Below, piece after piece: positions 1 through 13,326 of a stretch of 64,000 bases of DNA. Origin of the DNA: Acanthochromis polyacanthus (taxonomy: Eukaryota; Chordata; Actinopteri; Pomacentridae); assembly GCF_021347895.1 (NCBI RefSeq), contig NC_067120.1, positions 26,397,361 to 26,461,360 of the forward strand, in the 5' to 3' direction. The position numbers were made by a program, and so were the translations under genes. How positions within the stretch are numbered: the stretch's first letter is position 1; every line of letters starts with the position of its first letter. Under the pieces are notes generated by a model. It did not search any database. It was not told the origin of the DNA and worked only from the letters and a program-made list of their open reading frames with translations.

Positions 1-619
1 GAAAAGCTAGGTTTTCTGCAGAAAACTGTCTAGTGTCTGCTGTAACTAAAACTAATGTCAAACTTAAAAGAAGTCACTCAGTTCCCCAAAAAATTGTCCA
101 CTTTCATTCAGTTTCTCTGGCAAATTGCTCTGGGCACAACAGTTAAACCCTACAACCTTTTTTCATTCTCTATAATGTTTTTTTCTGGAACTGAGAGTCA
201 TATGCATAAAGTTAAAATGAAAAAGTAAATGAAAGAATAACAGTAAAATAGTAGCAATTAAAAACTACCGGGAACGACAGAGGTATAGGTCAGGGGCGGG
301 GCTTCAGGGGCGGGGCTTCGGGTGGGGGCTGGGAGGGTGGCACGCCCCCGATGTGGGACCTGAGAGAGCCATGCCACTACCACTGCTCTGGGGAGCTCGA
401 GAAAGTGGGCCCTCCCATGACTTGTGTCCAGAGGAGCCGAGAATATGAGCACACTCTGCTTGATAAGTATAATGTTTATACAGGGTTTCCCAGTCAGGAC
501 TGACTCATGGTTGCTAAAACTTTAGAAGATTGACTGACTTTAGTGATGTAGTAGGTGTAAAATATTGAATAAAATGCTGTACTGCATGAGTGGCTTTATT
601 TTCACTGTCACATTTAACT
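1..619. other. Left flank of the array, no gene seen
   Basis: AT-rich sequence with no ORF I recognise. At 291-319 there are two overlapping copies of caggggcggggcttc (period 14), which look like GC boxes (Sp1-type), and a GC-rich stretch continues to about 350. No TATA box, initiator or downstream gene supports a promoter, so this is recorded as composition only. Confidence 0.4.
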
Positions 620-1549
620 TTATAGTGCAAATTTTTCTTGTTACCAATAGGTGGCGCTATGACTTTTTCAAAATTTTTCAGTGTGGATGTCCTCACAATG
701 GGCCTGGTGTCCAGCACATGAAATTTGGGGCAGATAGGAACAGGATTTGCTGAGATATAAGCATTTTAGTCGTCATGGTGAGACATCAAAATTCACCGCG
801 CCGCCACAGACACGCCTTTGATGACACGTCACCATTTTCACTGTGAATCCTCATCAATATGTCAGAGTTTATGTCACCACATTTGAGGTGAATCTGAACA
901 AGACACAAAGATTAATACTTCAAAGTGTAAAAAATGACATTTTCTGTTGCCAGCAGGTGGCGCTCTGACTGTGAATGGATTTCATCATATGGATGTGATC
1001 AGGGCAGGAATCTGATCATACATATAAAGTTTCAGGAAGACTGGAGCATGTTCAGGGCATTTACACAGCACTTGAAATTTCATGGCGAAGGATCAAAATT
1101 CCACAGACCGCCACGGACACGCCTTTTGACTTTGGAAAAAGATTTTAATAACTTCTGCTCATTACGGCCTCCTGTATGTACTGGTCGAATTTGAGGCGAA
1201 TTGGAGTTTCCCCCTCGGACGAGTTCGCTCTAGAAAAAAACAAAAAATGTTCAAAATCTGGAATTCAATGCAAAATAGCTCACTTCCTGTTGGGTTTAGA
1301 AAATCGCCACCACTGACTTTTTTGTTCACCCTGATGTGCTGCATATGTGTACCAAATTTGGGAGCTGTAGGTGAAACATGCTGCCCGTAGGAAAGTGTAG
1401 GGGGCGCTATGGAGCCATTTTGTCATACACTTCCACAATTCCTTTAGAATATAAAATTTTTCATCAGTTCTGGTGTGTGTACAAATTTTCATGAGTTTTT
1501 GAGCATGTTTAGGCCCTCAAAAATGCAGTTGTTCTGAGAGACAAATAAT
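620..1549 (+). repeat. Array unit 0, partial (right portion only)
   Basis: Starts inside a unit, near the fourth box (V box at 650-660), then a V box at 955-965 in the CAGCAGGTGGCGCTCTGAC form (type B second half) and a G box at 1401-1410. It ends with the TAA run before the AATTAAAGCTGC of unit 1. The left 1.3 kb of the unit is absent. Confidence 0.8.
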
Positions 1550-3885
1550 AATTAAAGCTGCGAGCAGCATTGAACGGGTCCTCGCATCCTTGCTGGTCGG
1601 CGACCCCAAGCATGTCCACCAGGCAATGCTGCGACAAAGTGTATTTAGGCTCATGGATGTAACGAGGACTGGATTCTGAGCACTCAGGTCAAATTTCAGA
1701 CAGATTGGAGCATGTACAGACTATTTTTGCAGCACTTTGTGTCCATCCACCAGGTGGCACTATGTCTGTGACTGTATAGTGGTCTATGAAACTCATCAGG
1801 ACTGGACTCTGATCAAACATGTAAAGTTTGAAGTAGATTCCAGCATGTACAGGGCATTTCTTCAAGACGCCGTGCTTCATGGCGTAACATTAAAGTTCAG
1901 TTGGCCGCCATGGCCACACCCTTTGAGTTTTGTGAACAATTTTCACACATACTCAACCTGAAGGCGTGTAGTATATATTGTCCCAATTTCAGATGTTTTG
2001 GAGTTATTGCCTGTGAGAAATCAATTGTTGAAAATGATCAAAAACACCAAAAATCTGACATTTAATTCAAAATGGCCAACTTCCTGTTGTGTTTAGAGAA
2101 TGACTCCAAGAGACTTTTTTGTTTGAACTGCTACATTTGCATGCCAAATTTCATAGTCCCCGGTGAAAGTCTGTGTGGAGGCTATTTTTTAAAATGCTGT
2201 AGGGGTCGCTATGGGACATGCTGTGAATGTATTTTGGCCAATAAATGTGATCAGGACAGGACTGTGTTCAATCATGTGAGGTCTGAGGTAGATTGGACCA
2301 TGCAGAGGATAGTTAGGTAGCACTTATGTTTCATGGCGAACCATCAAAATTGTGGAGGTCGCCATGTCCACACTCTTTGACTCTGGAAGAATCCTTTAAT
2401 AAATTTTGATCAGAAGATCGTGTTGTATTTCCTGGTAAAATTTGAGGTCTGGAGGAGTTAAGCCTTAGGAGGAGTTCGCTCTCAAAAATTCAAAAAATAG
2501 AGAAAATTTATCCACGTATTTCAAAATGGCGGACTGCCTGTTGAGTTTAGGGGATGGCTCCAAGAGGCTTTTTTGTGTGTCCTGGTGTGCTCCATAGGCC
2601 TCCCAAATTTTGTGGATGTCGGTGAATCGTGCTGCCGCGGCTGTTTGTTAAACATACTGTAGGGGGCGCTATAGCACATGCCCTGCAGAGATGCATACAG
2701 TGTTATTCCTTGAGACGACTGTGATGTGTGTGTAAATTTTGGTGAGCTGTTTAACATTCTAAGCCTGTCAAAAAGTACTTTGTCATAACAACAACACGTT
2801 GCTACGGCAACAGCATTCTATGAAATGCTAAAATTTTCACACTTTGGCATTGTCAGGGGGTGAAGACTGAGCTGACCAGTTTCCAGAAGGATATGACAAA
2901 GTTTGGAGCAATAATGCACGCAAATGTAATTTCTAAACTACTTGTTACCAATAGGTGGCGCTATGACTTTTTCTAAAATTTTTCAGTGTGGATGTCCTCA
3001 AACTGGTTCTGGTGTCCAGCACATGAAGTTTGGGGCAGATAGGATCCTTTGCAGCTGAGATATGAACACTTCAATTTTCATGGCGAAACATCAAATTTTG
3101 CCGTCCCGCCACAGACACGCCTTTTTATGACACGTCACCATTTTTTCTGGGATTCATCATCAATGTGTTCAGGCTTATGTCGCCACATCTGAGGTGAATC
3201 TGAGCAACAGGCTAAGAATAGTACATGAAAGTGTAAAAAATGTCAAATTCTTGATACCACAAGGTGGCGCTGTGACTGTGAATGAATCTTGCTGTATGGA
3301 TGTCATCGAGCCAGGTCTGTGATCATACATGTAAAGTTTCATTCAGATCGGAGCATGTTCAGGAGAGTTAGACAGCATTTCCTGTTTCATGGCGAAGGAT
3401 CAAATTTTGACAGGCCGCCAGGACCACACCCTTTAACTATGGATGAAGATTTTGATAACTTTTTCACAGGAAGGCCTGCTGGATGTACTGGCAAATTTTC
3501 AGATCGCTCAGACTTTTCCCCGAGGAGGAGTTCATCATAGATTTTGTACAGTTAACGCATGATGGCGCACTTCCTGTTGGGTGTAGAGCATGGCTGTGAT
3601 TGACTTTTTTGTGTTTCCTAATGTGCTACATATGCCTCCCATATTTTTTAGCTCTCGGCCAAATGCCTTCCGAGTTGGCCGAAAACCACTTTTTAAAATT
3701 TTGTAGGGGGCGCTATGGAGCCATTTTGCCACACACCTCCACATGCCCTAAAAAATATGAAATTTTTCGCCAGTTCTGATGTGTGTGCAAATTTTCATGA
3801 CTTTTCGAGCATGTTCAGGCCCTGAAAAATGCAGTTGTTTTGGCAGAATAATAATAATAATAATAATCATAAGGAAGAAAAATAA
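1550..3885 (+). repeat. Array unit 1 (first half a, second half A)
   Basis: Boxes at about 1751, 2201, 2661, 2951, 3261 and 3704. The first half has the GCAATGCTGCGACAAAG form (a); the second half has the CACAAGGTGGCGCTGTGAC form (A). It ends in a TAA run and an AAGGAAGAAAAATAAAA stretch leading into a full cloverleaf module at 3904-3986. Confidence 0.85.
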
Positions 3886-3903
3886 AAAACCCTAAGGTTC
3901 CAA

Positions 3904-3986
3904 TAGGGTCCTAGGCACCGCTGGTGCCTTGGCCAGTCGGTGCCCTTGCACCGCCTGTCCTCGGCACCCTCGGTGCTCGGACCCTA
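3904..3986 (+). repeat. Cloverleaf module, isolated full copy at the unit 1/2 junction
   Basis: 83-nt module of the kind clustered at 15.7-16.5 kb. Closing stem tagggtcc / ggacccta; first arm ggcacc-gct-ggtgcc; second arm with inner stem cggtgc / gcaccg; third arm gcac/gtgc-type. The outer part of the second arm is ggccag against ctgtcc, so it has a mismatch here. The last A of the module is the first A of the unit 2 AATTAAAG box. Confidence 0.8.
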
Positions 3987-6307
3987 ATTAAAGCTGGGAG
4001 CAGCATTGAACGGGTCCTCGCATCCTTGCTGGTCGGCGACCCCAAGCATGTCCACCAGGCAATGCTGCGACAAAGTGTATTTAGGCTCATGGATGTAACG
4101 AGGACTGGATTCTGAGCACTCAGGTCAAATTTCAGACAGATTGGAGCATGTACAGACTATTTTTGCAGCACTTTGTGTCCATCCACCAGGTGGCGCTATC
4201 TCTGTGACTGTATAGTGGTCTATGAAACTCATCAGGACTGGACTCTGATCAAACATGTAAAGTTTGAGGTAGATTACAGCATGTACAGGGGATTTACACA
4301 AGACGTCCTGCTTCATGGCGTAACATTAAAGTTCAGTTGGCCGCCATGGCCACGCCCTTTGAGTTTTGTGAACAATTTTCACAAATACTCAACCTGAAGG
4401 CGTGTTTTAAATATTGTTCCAACTTGAGGTGTTTTGGAGTTATTGCCTGTGAGAAATCAATTGTTGAAAATCAGCAAAAACACCAAAAATTGGACATTTA
4501 ATTCAAAATGGCCGACTTCCTGTTGGGTTTAGAGAAGGAGTCCAAGAGACTTTTTTGTTTGCACTGACGTGCTACATATGCATGCCAAATTTCATAGTTA
4601 TAGGTGAAAGTCTCTATGGAGGCTATTTTTAAAAATTCTGTTGGGGGCGCTATGACACATGCTGTGGATGTATTTTGGCCTATAAATGTGATCAGGACAG
4701 GACTGTGTTCAATCATGTGAGGTCTGAGATAGATTGGAGCATGCAGAGGATAGTTAGATAGCACTTGATGTTTCATGGCGAACCATCAAAATTCTGGATA
4801 TGGCCATGTCCACACCCTTTGACTCTTGAAGAATCTTTTAATAACTTTTGATCAGGAGATTGTGTTGTATACCTTGGCAAAATTTGAGGTCTGTAGGAGT
4901 TAACCCCTAGGAGGAGTTCGCTCTCAAAAATATCAAAAAATAGAGAAAATTTGTCCACTTAATTCAAAATGGCGGACTTCCTGTTGGGTTTAGGGGATGG
5001 CTCCAAGAGGCTTTTTTGTGCATTCTGATGTACTCGATATGTCTCCCAAATTTTGTGGATGTCGGTGAATCGTGCTGCCGGGGCTGTTTATTAAACATAC
5101 TGTAGGGGGCGCAATAGGACATGCCCTGCAGAGATGCATACATTCTTATTCCTTGAGACGACAGTGATGTGTGTGTAAATTTTGGTGAGCTGTTGAGCAT
5201 TCTAAGCCTGTCAAAAACTACTTTGTTTGTCACAACAACAATGCGTTGCCACGGCAACAGCATTTTATCAAACGCTAAAATCTTCACACTGTGGCATTGT
5301 CAGGGTGTGATGAATCAGCTGACCAATTTTCAGAAGGATATGAAAAAGTTTGGAGCAATGGTGTGTGCAAATGTAATTTCTAAACTTCTTGTTATCAATA
5401 GGTGGCGCTATGACTTTTACTAAAATTTTCAGTGTGGATGTCCTCAAACTGGTTCTGGTGTCCAGCACATGAAGTTTGGGACAGATAGGATCCTTTGCAG
5501 CAGAGATATGAACACTTCAATTTTCATGGCGAAAAATCAAATATTGCCGTCCTGTCACAGACACGCCTTTTAATGACATGTCACCATTTTTTCTGTGATT
5601 CATCATCAATGTGTTCAGGCTTTTGTCACCACATCTGAGGTGAATCTGAGCAACAGGCTAAGAATAGTACATGAAAGTGTAAAAAATGTCAAATTCTTGA
5701 TACCACAAGGTGGCGCTGTGACTGTGAATCATTTTTGCTATATGGATGTCATCGAGGCAGGTCTGTGATCATACATGTAAAGTTTCATTCAGATTGGAGC
5801 ATGTTCAGGAGACTTACACAGTATTTCCTGATTCATGGCGAAGGATCAAATTTCGACAGGCCACCATGACCACACCCTTTAACTATGGAGGAAGATTTTG
5901 ATAACTTTTTCTCAGGAAGGCCGGCTGTATGTACTGGCCAAATTTCAGATCGCTCAGACTTTCCCCCTAGGAGGAGTTCATCATAGATTTTTTACAATTA
6001 ACGCATGATGGCGCACTTCCTGTTGGGTTTAGAGCATGGCTGTGATTGACTTCTTTGTGTTTCCTGATGTGCTGCATATGCCTCCCAAATTTTGTAGGTC
6101 TAGACCAAATTCCCTCTAAGTTGGCCTAATACCACTTTTTAAAATTTTGTAGGGGGCGCTATGGAGTCATTTTTGCACACACCTCCACATGCCCTAAAAA
6201 ATATGAAATTTTTCGCCAGTTCTGATGTGTGTGCAAATTTTCATGACTTTTCGAGCATGTTCAGGCCATGAAAAATGCAGTTCTTTGGGCAGGATAATAA
6301 TAATAAT
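3986..6307 (+). repeat. Array unit 2 (a, A)
   Basis: Boxes at about 4190, 4640, 5105, 5400, 5707 and 6150. It starts directly after a cloverleaf module and reads AAGCTGGGAGCAGC where other units read AAGCTGCGAGCAGC. It ends in a TAA run that passes straight into unit 3 with no spacer module. Confidence 0.85.
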
Positions 6308-8636
6308 AATTAAAGCTGCAAGCAGCGTTGAACGGGTCCTCGCATCCTTGCTGGTCGGCGACCCCAAGCATGTCCACCAGGCAATGCTATGACTGAGAGT
6401 GTATTTAGGCCCACGAATGTCACAAAGGCTGGATTCTGAGCACACAGGTCAAATTTCAGGCAGATTGGAGCATGTACAGGCTATTTATGCAGCACTTTCT
6501 GTCCATCCACCAGGTGGCGCTATCTTTGTGACTGTATATTGGTCTATGAAACTCATCAGGACTGGACTCTGATCAAACATGTAAAATTTGAGGCGGATTG
6601 CAGCGTGTACAGGGGATTTACACAAGACGTCCTGCTTCATGGCGTAACATTAAAGTTCAGTTGGCCGCCATGGCCATGCCCTTTGAGTTTTGTGAACAAT
6701 TTTTGCAAATATGCAACCTGAAGGCGTTTCTTATATATTTTCCCAAATTCAGGTGTTTTGGAGTTATTGCCAGTGACAAATGAATTGTTGAAAATGACCA
6801 AAAACACCAAAAATCTGACATTTAATTCAAAATGGCTGACTTTCTGTTGTGTTTAGAGAATGACTCCAAGAGACTTTTTTGCTTGCACTGATGTGCTACA
6901 TATGCATGCCAAATTTCATAGTCATAGGTGAAAGTCTGTGTGGAGGCTATTTTTTAAATTCTTTTAGGTGGCGCTATGGTAGATGCTGTGAATGTATTTT
7001 GGCCAATAAATGTGATCAGGACAGGACTGTGTTTAATCATGTGAGGTCTGAGGTAGATTGGAGCATGCAGAGGATAGTTAGGTAGCACTTGATGTTTCAT
7101 GGCGAACCATCAAAATTCTGGAGGTCGCCATGTCCACACCCTTTGACTCTGCAAGAATCTTTTAATAACTTTTGATCATAACATCGTGTTGTATATCCTG
7201 GCAAAATTTCAGCTCTCTAGACCTTAACCCCGAGGAGGAGTTCGCTCTCAAAAATGAAAACAATACAGAAATTTTATCCACTTAATTCAAAATGGCGGAC
7301 TTCCTGTTGAGTTTAGGGGATGGCTCCAAGAGGCTTTTTTGTGTGTCCTGGTGTGCTAAATAGGCCTCCCAAATTTTGTGGATGTAGGTGAAACATGCTG
7401 CCGGGGCTGTTTATTAAACATACTGCAGGGGGCGCTATAGCACATGCCCTGCAGAGATGCATACAGTGTTATTCCTTGAGACGACTGTGATGTGTGTGTA
7501 AATTTTGGTGAGCTGTTGAACATTCTAAGCCTGTCAAAAAGTACTTTGTTTGTCACAAAAACAATGCGTTGCCACGGCAACAGCATTTCATCAAATATCA
7601 AAATCTTCACACTGTGGTATTGTCTGGGGGTGAAGAATCAGCTGACCAATTTTCAGAATGATATGACAAAGTTTGGAGCAATGATGTGTGCAAATGTAAT
7701 TTCTAAACTGCTTGTTACCAAGAGGTGGCGCTATGACTTTTTCTAAATTTTTCAGTGTGGATGTCCTCAAACTGGTTCTGGTGTCCAGCACATGAAGTTT
7801 GGGGCAGATAGGATCCTTTGCAGCTGAGATATGAACACTTCAATTTTCATGGTGAAACATCAAACTTTGCCGTCCCGCCACAGACACGCCTTTTCATCAC
7901 ACGTCACCATTTTTTCTGTGCTTCATCATCAATGTGTTCAGGCTTATGTCACAACATCTGAGGTGAATCTGAGCAACAGGCTAAGAATAGTACATGAAAG
8001 TGTAAAAAATGTCAAATTCTTGATACCACAAGGTGGCGCTGTGACTGTCAATGAATCTTGCTGTATGGATGTCATCGAGGCAGGTCTGTGATCATACATG
8101 TAAAGTTTCATTCAGATCGGAGCATGTTCAGGAGAGTTAGACAGCATTTCCTGTTTCATGGCGAAGGATCAAATTTCGACAGGCCGCCACGACCACACCC
8201 TTTAACTATGGAGGAAGATTTTGATAACTTTTTCTCAGGAAGGTCTGCTGTATGTACTGGCAAAATTTCAGATCGCTCAGACTTTTCCCCTAGGAGGAGT
8301 TCATCTTAGATTTTGTACAGTTAACGCATGATGGCGCACTTCCTGTTGGGTGTAGAGCATGGCTGTGATTGACTTTTTTGTGTTTCCTGATGTGCTGCAT
8401 ATGCCTCCCAAATTTTTTAGCTCTCGGCCAAATTCCCTCCGAGATGGCCTAATACCACTTTTTAAATTTTTGTAGGGGGCGCTATGGAGCCATTTTGCCA
8501 CACACCTCCACATGCCCTAAAAAATATGAAATTTTTCGCCAGTTCTGATGTGTGTGCAAATTTTCATGACTTTTCGAGCATGTTTAGGCCCTCAAAAATG
8601 CAGTTGTTTTGAGAGACAAATAATAATAATAATAAT
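6308..8636 (+). repeat. Array unit 3 (b, A)
   Basis: Boxes at about 6512, 6966, 7429, 7724, 8030 and 8476. The first half carries the GCAATGCTATGACTGAGAG form (b), shared only with unit 6; the second half is type A. It ends in GAGAGACAAATAATAA leading directly to unit 4. Confidence 0.85.
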
Positions 8637-10951
8637 AATTAAAGCTGCGAGCAGCATTGAACGGGTCCTCGCATCCTTGCTGGTCGGCGACCCCAAGCAT
8701 GTCCACCAGGCAATGCTGCGACAAAGTGTATTTAGGCTCATGGATGTAACGAGGACTGGATTCTGAGCACTCAGGTCAAATTTCAGACAGATTGGAGCAT
8801 GTACAGACTATTTTTGCAGCACTTTGTGTCCATCCACCAGGTGGCACTATGTCTGTGACTGTATAGTGGTCTATGAAACTCATCAGGACTGGACTCTGAT
8901 CAAACATGTAAAGTTTGAGGTAGATTACAGCATGTACAGGGGATTTACACAAGACGTCCTGCTTCATGGCGTAACATTAAAGTTCAGTTGGCCGCCATGG
9001 CCATGCCCTTTGAGTTTTGTGAACAATTTTCGCAAATATGCAACCTGAAGGCGTTTCTTATATATTTTCCCAAATTCAGGTGTTTTGGAGTTATTGCCAG
9101 TGACAAATGAATTGTTGAAAATGACCAAAAACACCAAAAATCTGACATTTAATTCAGAATGGCTGACTTTCTGTTGTGTTTAGAGAATGACTCCAAGAGA
9201 CTTTTTTGCTTGCACTGATGTGCTACATATGCATGCCAAATTTCATAGTCATAGGTGAAAGTCTGTGTGGAGGCTATTTTTTAAATTCTTTTAGGGGGCG
9301 CTATGGTAGATGCTGTGGATGTATTTTAGCCAATAAATGTGATCAGGACAGGACTGTGTTTAATCATGTGAGGTCTGAGGTAGATTGGAGCATGCAGAGG
9401 ATAGTTAGGTAGCACTCGATGTTTCATGGCGAACCATCAAAATTCTGGAGGTCGCCATGTCCACACCCTTTGACTCTGCAAGAATCCTTTGATAACTTTT
9501 GATCATAACATCGTGTTGTATATCCTGGCAAAATTTCAGCTCTCTAGACCTTAACCCCGAGGAGGAGTTCGCTCTCAAAAATGAAAAAAATAGAGAAAAT
9601 TTGTCCACTTAATTCAAAATGACGGACTTCCTGTTGGGTTTAGGGGATGGCTCCAAGAGGCTTTTTTGTGCGTTCTGATGTGCTCTATGTGTCTCCCAAA
9701 TTTTGAGGATGTAGGTGAAACGTGCTGCCGGGGCTGTTTATTAAACATACTGTAGGGGGCGCAATAGCACATGCCCTGTGGAGATGTATACATTCTTATT
9801 CCTGGAGACGACAGTGATGTGTGTGTAAATTTTGGTGAGCTGTTGAGCATTCTAAGCCTGTCAAAAAGTACTTTGTTTGTCACAAAAACAACGCGTTGCC
9901 ATGGCAACAGCATTTCATCAGATATCAAAATCTTCACACTGTGGTATTGTCTGGGGGTGAAGAATCAGCTGACCAATTTTCAGAATGATATGAAAAAGTT
10001 TGGAGCAATGGTGTGTGCAAATGTAATTTCTAAACTTCTTGTTACCAATAGGTGGCACTATGACTTTTTCCAAAATTTTCACCGTGGATGACCTCACACT
10101 GGGAATGGTGTCCAGCACATGAAGTTTGGGGCAGATACGATTAGGATTTGCTGAGATATAAACATTTTAGTCGTCATGGCGAGACATCTAAATTCGCCGT
10201 GCCGCCACAGACACACCTCTTTATGACACATCACCATTTTCACTGTGAATAATCATCAACATGTTAAGGTTTATTTCACCACATTTGAGGTGAATCTGAG
10301 CAAGAGACAAAGAATAATACATCAAAGTGTAAAAAATGACATTTTCTGTTGCCAGCAGGTGGCGCTCTGACTGTGAATGGATTTCATCATATGGATGTGA
10401 TCAGGGCAGGAATCTGATCATGCATATAAAGTTTCAGGCAGATTGGAGCATGTTCAGGGCATTTACACACAACTTGAAATTTCATGGCGAAGGATCAAAA
10501 TTCCACAGACCGCCACGGACACGCCCTTTGACTTTTGAAAAAGATTTTGATAACTTTTGCTCATTAAGGCCTCCTGTATGTACTGGTTGAATTTGAGGCG
10601 AATTGGAGTTTCCCCCTGGGAGGAGTTCGCTCTGGAAAAAAATGAAAAATGGGCAAAATCTCACATTCAACTTAAAATAGCTCACTTCCTGTTGGGTTTG
10701 GAATATGGCTGTCACTGACTTTTTTGTTCAGTCTGATGTGCTGCATATGTGTACCAAATTTGGTAGCTGTAGGTGAAACATGATGGCCGTGGGAAAGTGT
10801 AGGGGGCGCTATGGAGCCATTTTGCCACACACCTCTACAATTCCTTTAAAATATGAAATTTTTCACCAGTCCTGATGTGTGTACAAATTTTCATGAGTTT
10901 TTGAGCATGTTTAGGCCCTCAAAAATGCAATTGTTCTGAGAGACAAATAAT
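8637..10951 (+). repeat. Array unit 4 (a, B)
   Basis: Boxes at about 8839, 9294, 9753, 10050, 10357 and 10800. The first half is type a; the second half is type B (CAGCAGGTGGCGCTCTGAC, and a GGAAAGTGTAGGGGGCGC phrase near 10800), as in units 0 and 6. The end, GAGAGACAAATAATAATT, matches the end of unit 0. Confidence 0.85.
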
Positions 10952-13275
10952 AATTAAAGCTGCGAGCAGCGTTGGACGGGTCCTCGCATCCTTGCTGGTC
11001 GGCGACCCCAGGCATGTCCACCAGGCAATGCTGCAACAAAGTGTATTTCGGCTCATGGATGTAACGAGGACTGGATTCTGAGCACTCAGGTCAAATTTCA
11101 GACAGATTGGAGCATGTACAGACTGTTTTGCAGCACCTTGTGTCCATCCACCAGGTGGCACTATGTCTGTGACTGTATAGTGGTCTATGAAACTCATCAG
11201 GCCTGGACTCTGATCAAACATGTAAAGTTTGAGGTAGATTACAGCATGTACAGGGGATTTACACAAGACGTCCTGCTTCATGGCGTAACATTAAAGTTCA
11301 GTTGGCCGCCATGGCCATGCCCTTTGAGTTTTGTGCACAATTTTCCCAAATATGCAACCTGAAGGCGTTTCTTATATATTGTCCCAATTTCAGATGTTTT
11401 GGAGCTATTGCCTGTGAAAAATGAATTGTTGAAAATGATCAAAAACACCAAAAATCTGACATTTAATTCAAAATAGCGGACTTCCTGTTGTGTTTAGAGA
11501 ATGACTCCAAGAGACTTTTTTGTTTGCACTGACGTGTTACATATGCATGCCAAATTTCATAGTCCTCGGTGAAAGTCTGTGTGGAGGCTATTTTTAAAAA
11601 TTCTGTAGGGGGCGCTATGACACATACTGTGGATGTATTTTGGCCTATAAATGTGATCAGGACAGGACTGTGTTTAATCATGTGAGGTCTGAGGTAGATT
11701 GGAGCATGCAGAGGATAGTTAGGTAGCACTTGATGTTTCATGGCGAACCATCAAAATTCTGGAGGTCGCCATGTCCACACCCTTTGACTCTGCAAGAAGC
11801 CTTTGATAACTTTTGATCATAACATCGTGTTGTATATCCTGGCAAAATTTCAGCTCTCTAGACCTTAACCCCGAGGAGGAGTTCGCTCTCAAAAATGAAA
11901 AAAATACAGAAATTTTATCCACTTAATTCAAAATGGCGGACTTCCTGTTGAGTTTAGGGGATGGCTCCAAGAGGCTTTTTTGTGTGTCCTGGTGTGCTCT
12001 ATAGGCCTCCCAAATTTTGTGGATGTCGGTCAAACATGCTGCCGGGGCTGTTTATTAAACATACTGCAGGGGGCGCTATAGCACATGCCCTGCAGAGATG
12101 CATACAGTGTTATTCCTTGAGACGACTGTGATGTGTGTGTAAATTTTGGTGAGCTGTTGAACATTCTAAGCCTGTCAAAAAGTACTTTGTTTGTCACAAA
12201 AACAACGCCTTGCCACGGCAACAGCATTTCATCAAATATCAAAATCTTCACACTGTGGTATTGTCTGGGGGTGAAGAATTAGCTGACCAATTTTCAGAAT
12301 GATATGACAAAGTTTGGAGCAATGATGTGTGCAAATGTAATTTCTAAACTGCTTGTTACCAAGAGGTGGCGCTATGACTTTTTTTAAATTTTTCAGTGTG
12401 GATGTCCTCAAACTGGTTCTGGTGTCCAGCACATGAAGTTTGGGGCAGATAGGATCCTTTGCAGCTGAGATATGAACACTTCAATTTTCATGGCGAAACA
12501 TCAAACGTTGCCGTCACGCCACAGACACGCCTTTTCATCACACGTCACCATTTTTTCTGTGCTTCATCATCAATGTGTTCAGGCTTATGTCACAACATCT
12601 GAGGTGAATCTGAGCACCAGGCTAAGAATAGTACATGAAAGTCTAAAAAATGTCAAATTCTTGATACCACAAGGTGGCGCTGTGACTGTGAATGAATCTT
12701 GCTGTATGGATGTCATCGAGGCAGGTCTGTGATCATACATGTAAAGTTTCATTCAGATCGGAGCATGTTCAGGAGAGTTAGACAGCATTTCCTGTTTCAT
12801 GGCGAAGGATCAAATTTCGACAGGCCGCCACGACCACACCCTTTAACTATGGAGGAAGATTTTGATAACTTTTTCTCAGGAAGGTCTGCTGTATGTACTG
12901 GCAAAATTTCAGATCGCTCAGACTTTTCCCCGAGGAGGAGTTCATCATAGATTTTGTACAGTTAACGCATGATGGCGCACTTCCTGTTGGGTGGAGAGCA
13001 TGGCTGTGATTGACTTTTTTGTGTTTCCTGATGTGCTGCATATGCCTCCCAAATTTTTTAGCTCTCGGCCAAATTCCCTCCGAATTGGCCTAATACCACT
13101 TTTTAAAATTTTGTAGGGGGCGCTATGGAGCCATTTTGCCACACACCTCCACATGCCCTAAAAAATATGAAATTTTTCGCCAGTTCTGATGTGTGTGCAA
13201 ATTTTCATGACTTTTCGAGCATGTTCAGGCCCTGAAAAATGCAGTTGTTTTGGCAGAATAATAATAATAATAAAA
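10952..13275 (+). repeat. Array unit 5 (a, A)
   Basis: Boxes at about 11154, 11607, 12069, 12364, 12671 and 13113. It ends in GGCAGAATAATAATAATAA and a shortened cloverleaf module (13292-13326), so its end matches unit 1 and unit 6 and not unit 4. Confidence 0.85.
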
Positions 13276-13291
13276 AATCCTAAGGTTCCAA

Positions 13292-13326
13292 TAGGGTCCT
13301 TCGGCACCGTTGGTGCTCGGACCCTA
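13292..13326 (+). repeat. Shortened cloverleaf module at the unit 5/6 junction
   Basis: 35-nt derivative: the closing stem tagggtcc / ggacccta is kept but only one internal hairpin remains (gcaccg-ttggtgc). An identical short form is at 15666-15700. The deleted part corresponds to the second and third arms, as expected for loss by slippage between GGTGC repeats. Confidence 0.75.

Noticed and set aside
291..350. Promoter with tandem GC boxes
   Set aside because: There is no gene, TATA box or CpG island of useful length nearby; the duplicate is a 14-bp tandem repeat.
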